Of a stretch of 5,993 nt of DNA, positions 5,578 to 5,993 are shown piece by piece. Both the position numbers and the translations under genes were made by a program. The notes under the pieces were generated by a model. The model searched no databases and was not told the DNA's origin. It was given only the letters and a program-made list of their open reading frames with translations. Origin of the DNA: Pseudomonadota bacterium (lineage in GTDB: Bacteria; Pseudomonadota; Gammaproteobacteria; Burkholderiales; Burkholderiaceae_B); NCBI GenBank assembly GCA_023427945.1, contig JAEYZR010000246.1, positions 1-5,993 of the forward strand, written 5' to 3'. Within the stretch, counting starts at the first letter, position 1, and each line of letters starts with the position of its first letter.

Positions 5578-5993
5578 TTACGTGATGTGCTCGATCCGGA
5601 TCGGAAGCTCGCGCAACCGCTGTCCGGTGGCATGGAAAACGGCATTGGAGATGGCGGCGGCGACGCCCACGACGCCGATCTCTCCAACGCCCTTCACACC
5701 GGCGCGGTTCACCTTGCCGTCCTCTTCCGGGACCATGATGGCTTGAACGTCGATGATGTCGGCGTTCACGGGCAAAAGGTAGTCCGCGAGATTGGCATTG
5801 ATGTAGCTGCCATTTCGCCCGTCGATTTCGCTATGCTCATGCAGGGCGGAACTGATGCCCCAGATCATTCCTCCAACAAGCTGGCTGTGCGCTGTGCGTG
5901 CATTGATGATCCGTCCCGCGGCAAAGGCGCCGACAGCGCGGGGAACGCGAATCTCGTGGGTCAAGGCGTGGATACGTACCTCTACGAACTGGG
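5578..5993 (-). CDS. Molybdopterin-binding subunit of a xanthine dehydrogenase/aldehyde oxidoreductase (PaoC/YagR-like), C-terminal part only
   Basis: The last 138 or so residues of a large molybdenum hydroxylase subunit; the whole protein is normally about 730-770 residues and the rest lies beyond the window edge. Reading in from the edge gives QFVEVRIHALTHEIRVPRAV, then GAFAAGRIINARTAHSQLVGGMIWG, YINANLADYLLPVNADI and RAGVKGVGEIGVVGVAAAISNAV, ending LPIRIEHIT. These match the cofactor-binding end of the PaoC/YagR group. The Glu in GVKGVGEIG (codon 5682-5680) corresponds to the general-base glutamate conserved in the xanthine oxidase family. Such subunits oxidise aldehydes or N-heterocycles at a molybdenum cofactor and pass electrons to FAD and [2Fe-2S] subunits, whose genes would be expected further right, upstream in transcription. 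The TTG at 5964 is internal and not a start. The family is confident; the substrate (aromatic aldehydes in PaoABC) is inferred. Confidence 0.9.
   Translation of the reverse strand, partial: QFVEVRIHALTHEIRVPRAVGAFAAGRIINARTAHSQLVGGMIWGISSALHEHSEIDGRNGSYINANLADYLLPVNADIIDVQAIMVPEEDGKVNRAGVKGVGEIGVVGVAAAISNAVFHATGQRLRELPIRIEHIT

Noticed and set aside
5578..5964. A stand-alone 128-residue gene starting at TTG 5964
   Set aside because: The frame stays open to the window edge and the codons before it (QFVEVRIHA) continue the molybdopterin-binding subunit pattern, so this is the C-terminal part of a larger gene.
1..5993. CRISPR array, insertion sequence, tRNA/rRNA, phage or defence genes
   Set aside because: No regularly spaced repeats, terminal inverted repeats with a transposase, cloverleaf-like segments or defence-type domains were seen on either strand. 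The window is almost fully accounted for by metabolic genes and regulators.

Overview
The window comes from a GC-rich bacterium (about 60% G+C by eye). The gene content is accessory metabolism: two LysR regulators, two short-chain dehydrogenases, a gamma-glutamyltransferase-family enzyme and a molybdenum hydroxylase. This suits a beta- or gammaproteobacterium of the Burkholderia/Achromobacter/Pseudomonas/Xanthomonadaceae kind. The genus cannot be fixed from the sequence alone, and there is no rRNA, tRNA, CRISPR array, insertion sequence or phage gene.

Layout, left to right. (1) The 3' part of a gamma-glutamyltransferase (GGT)-family gene runs rightward to 1411; its start lies before the window. 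(2) Facing it, 22 bases away, is a leftward CrgA-like LysR regulator (2342-1434). (3) A 184-base gap upstream of that regulator holds what looks like a degraded piece of a DUF924-family gene, with the motif FYLPFTHSE. (4) Two leftward genes follow, probably one transcript: an SDR oxidoreductase (3553-2780) and, 7 bases after it, an 81-residue three-helix membrane protein (2772-2527). A perfect 7-bp inverted repeat lies over the likely promoter of this pair. (5) A second SDR (4540-3719, leftward) and a LysR regulator (4639-5532, rightward) are divergent. Their 98-base AT-richer spacer carries two imperfect palindromes placed exactly on a candidate promoter for the SDR. This is the classic layout of a LysR regulator and its target. 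(6) The window ends inside the C-terminal part of a leftward molybdopterin-binding subunit of a xanthine dehydrogenase/aldehyde oxidoreductase (PaoC/YagR type), tail to tail with the second LysR gene.

How the parts work together: the best-supported unit is LysR2 controlling SDR2 through the shared spacer. The SDR1-membrane protein pair is a likely two-gene operon; whether the nearby LysR1 controls it is open, because LysR1 is not divergent from it and the two are separated by the gene remnant. The GGT-family and PaoC-like genes are the ends of neighbouring units. I see no new defence, mobile or RNA system here. The points most worth a second look are the DUF924 remnant, the palindromes of the divergent promoter, the palindrome before SDR1 and the non-canonical substrate-pocket residues of the GGT-family enzyme.
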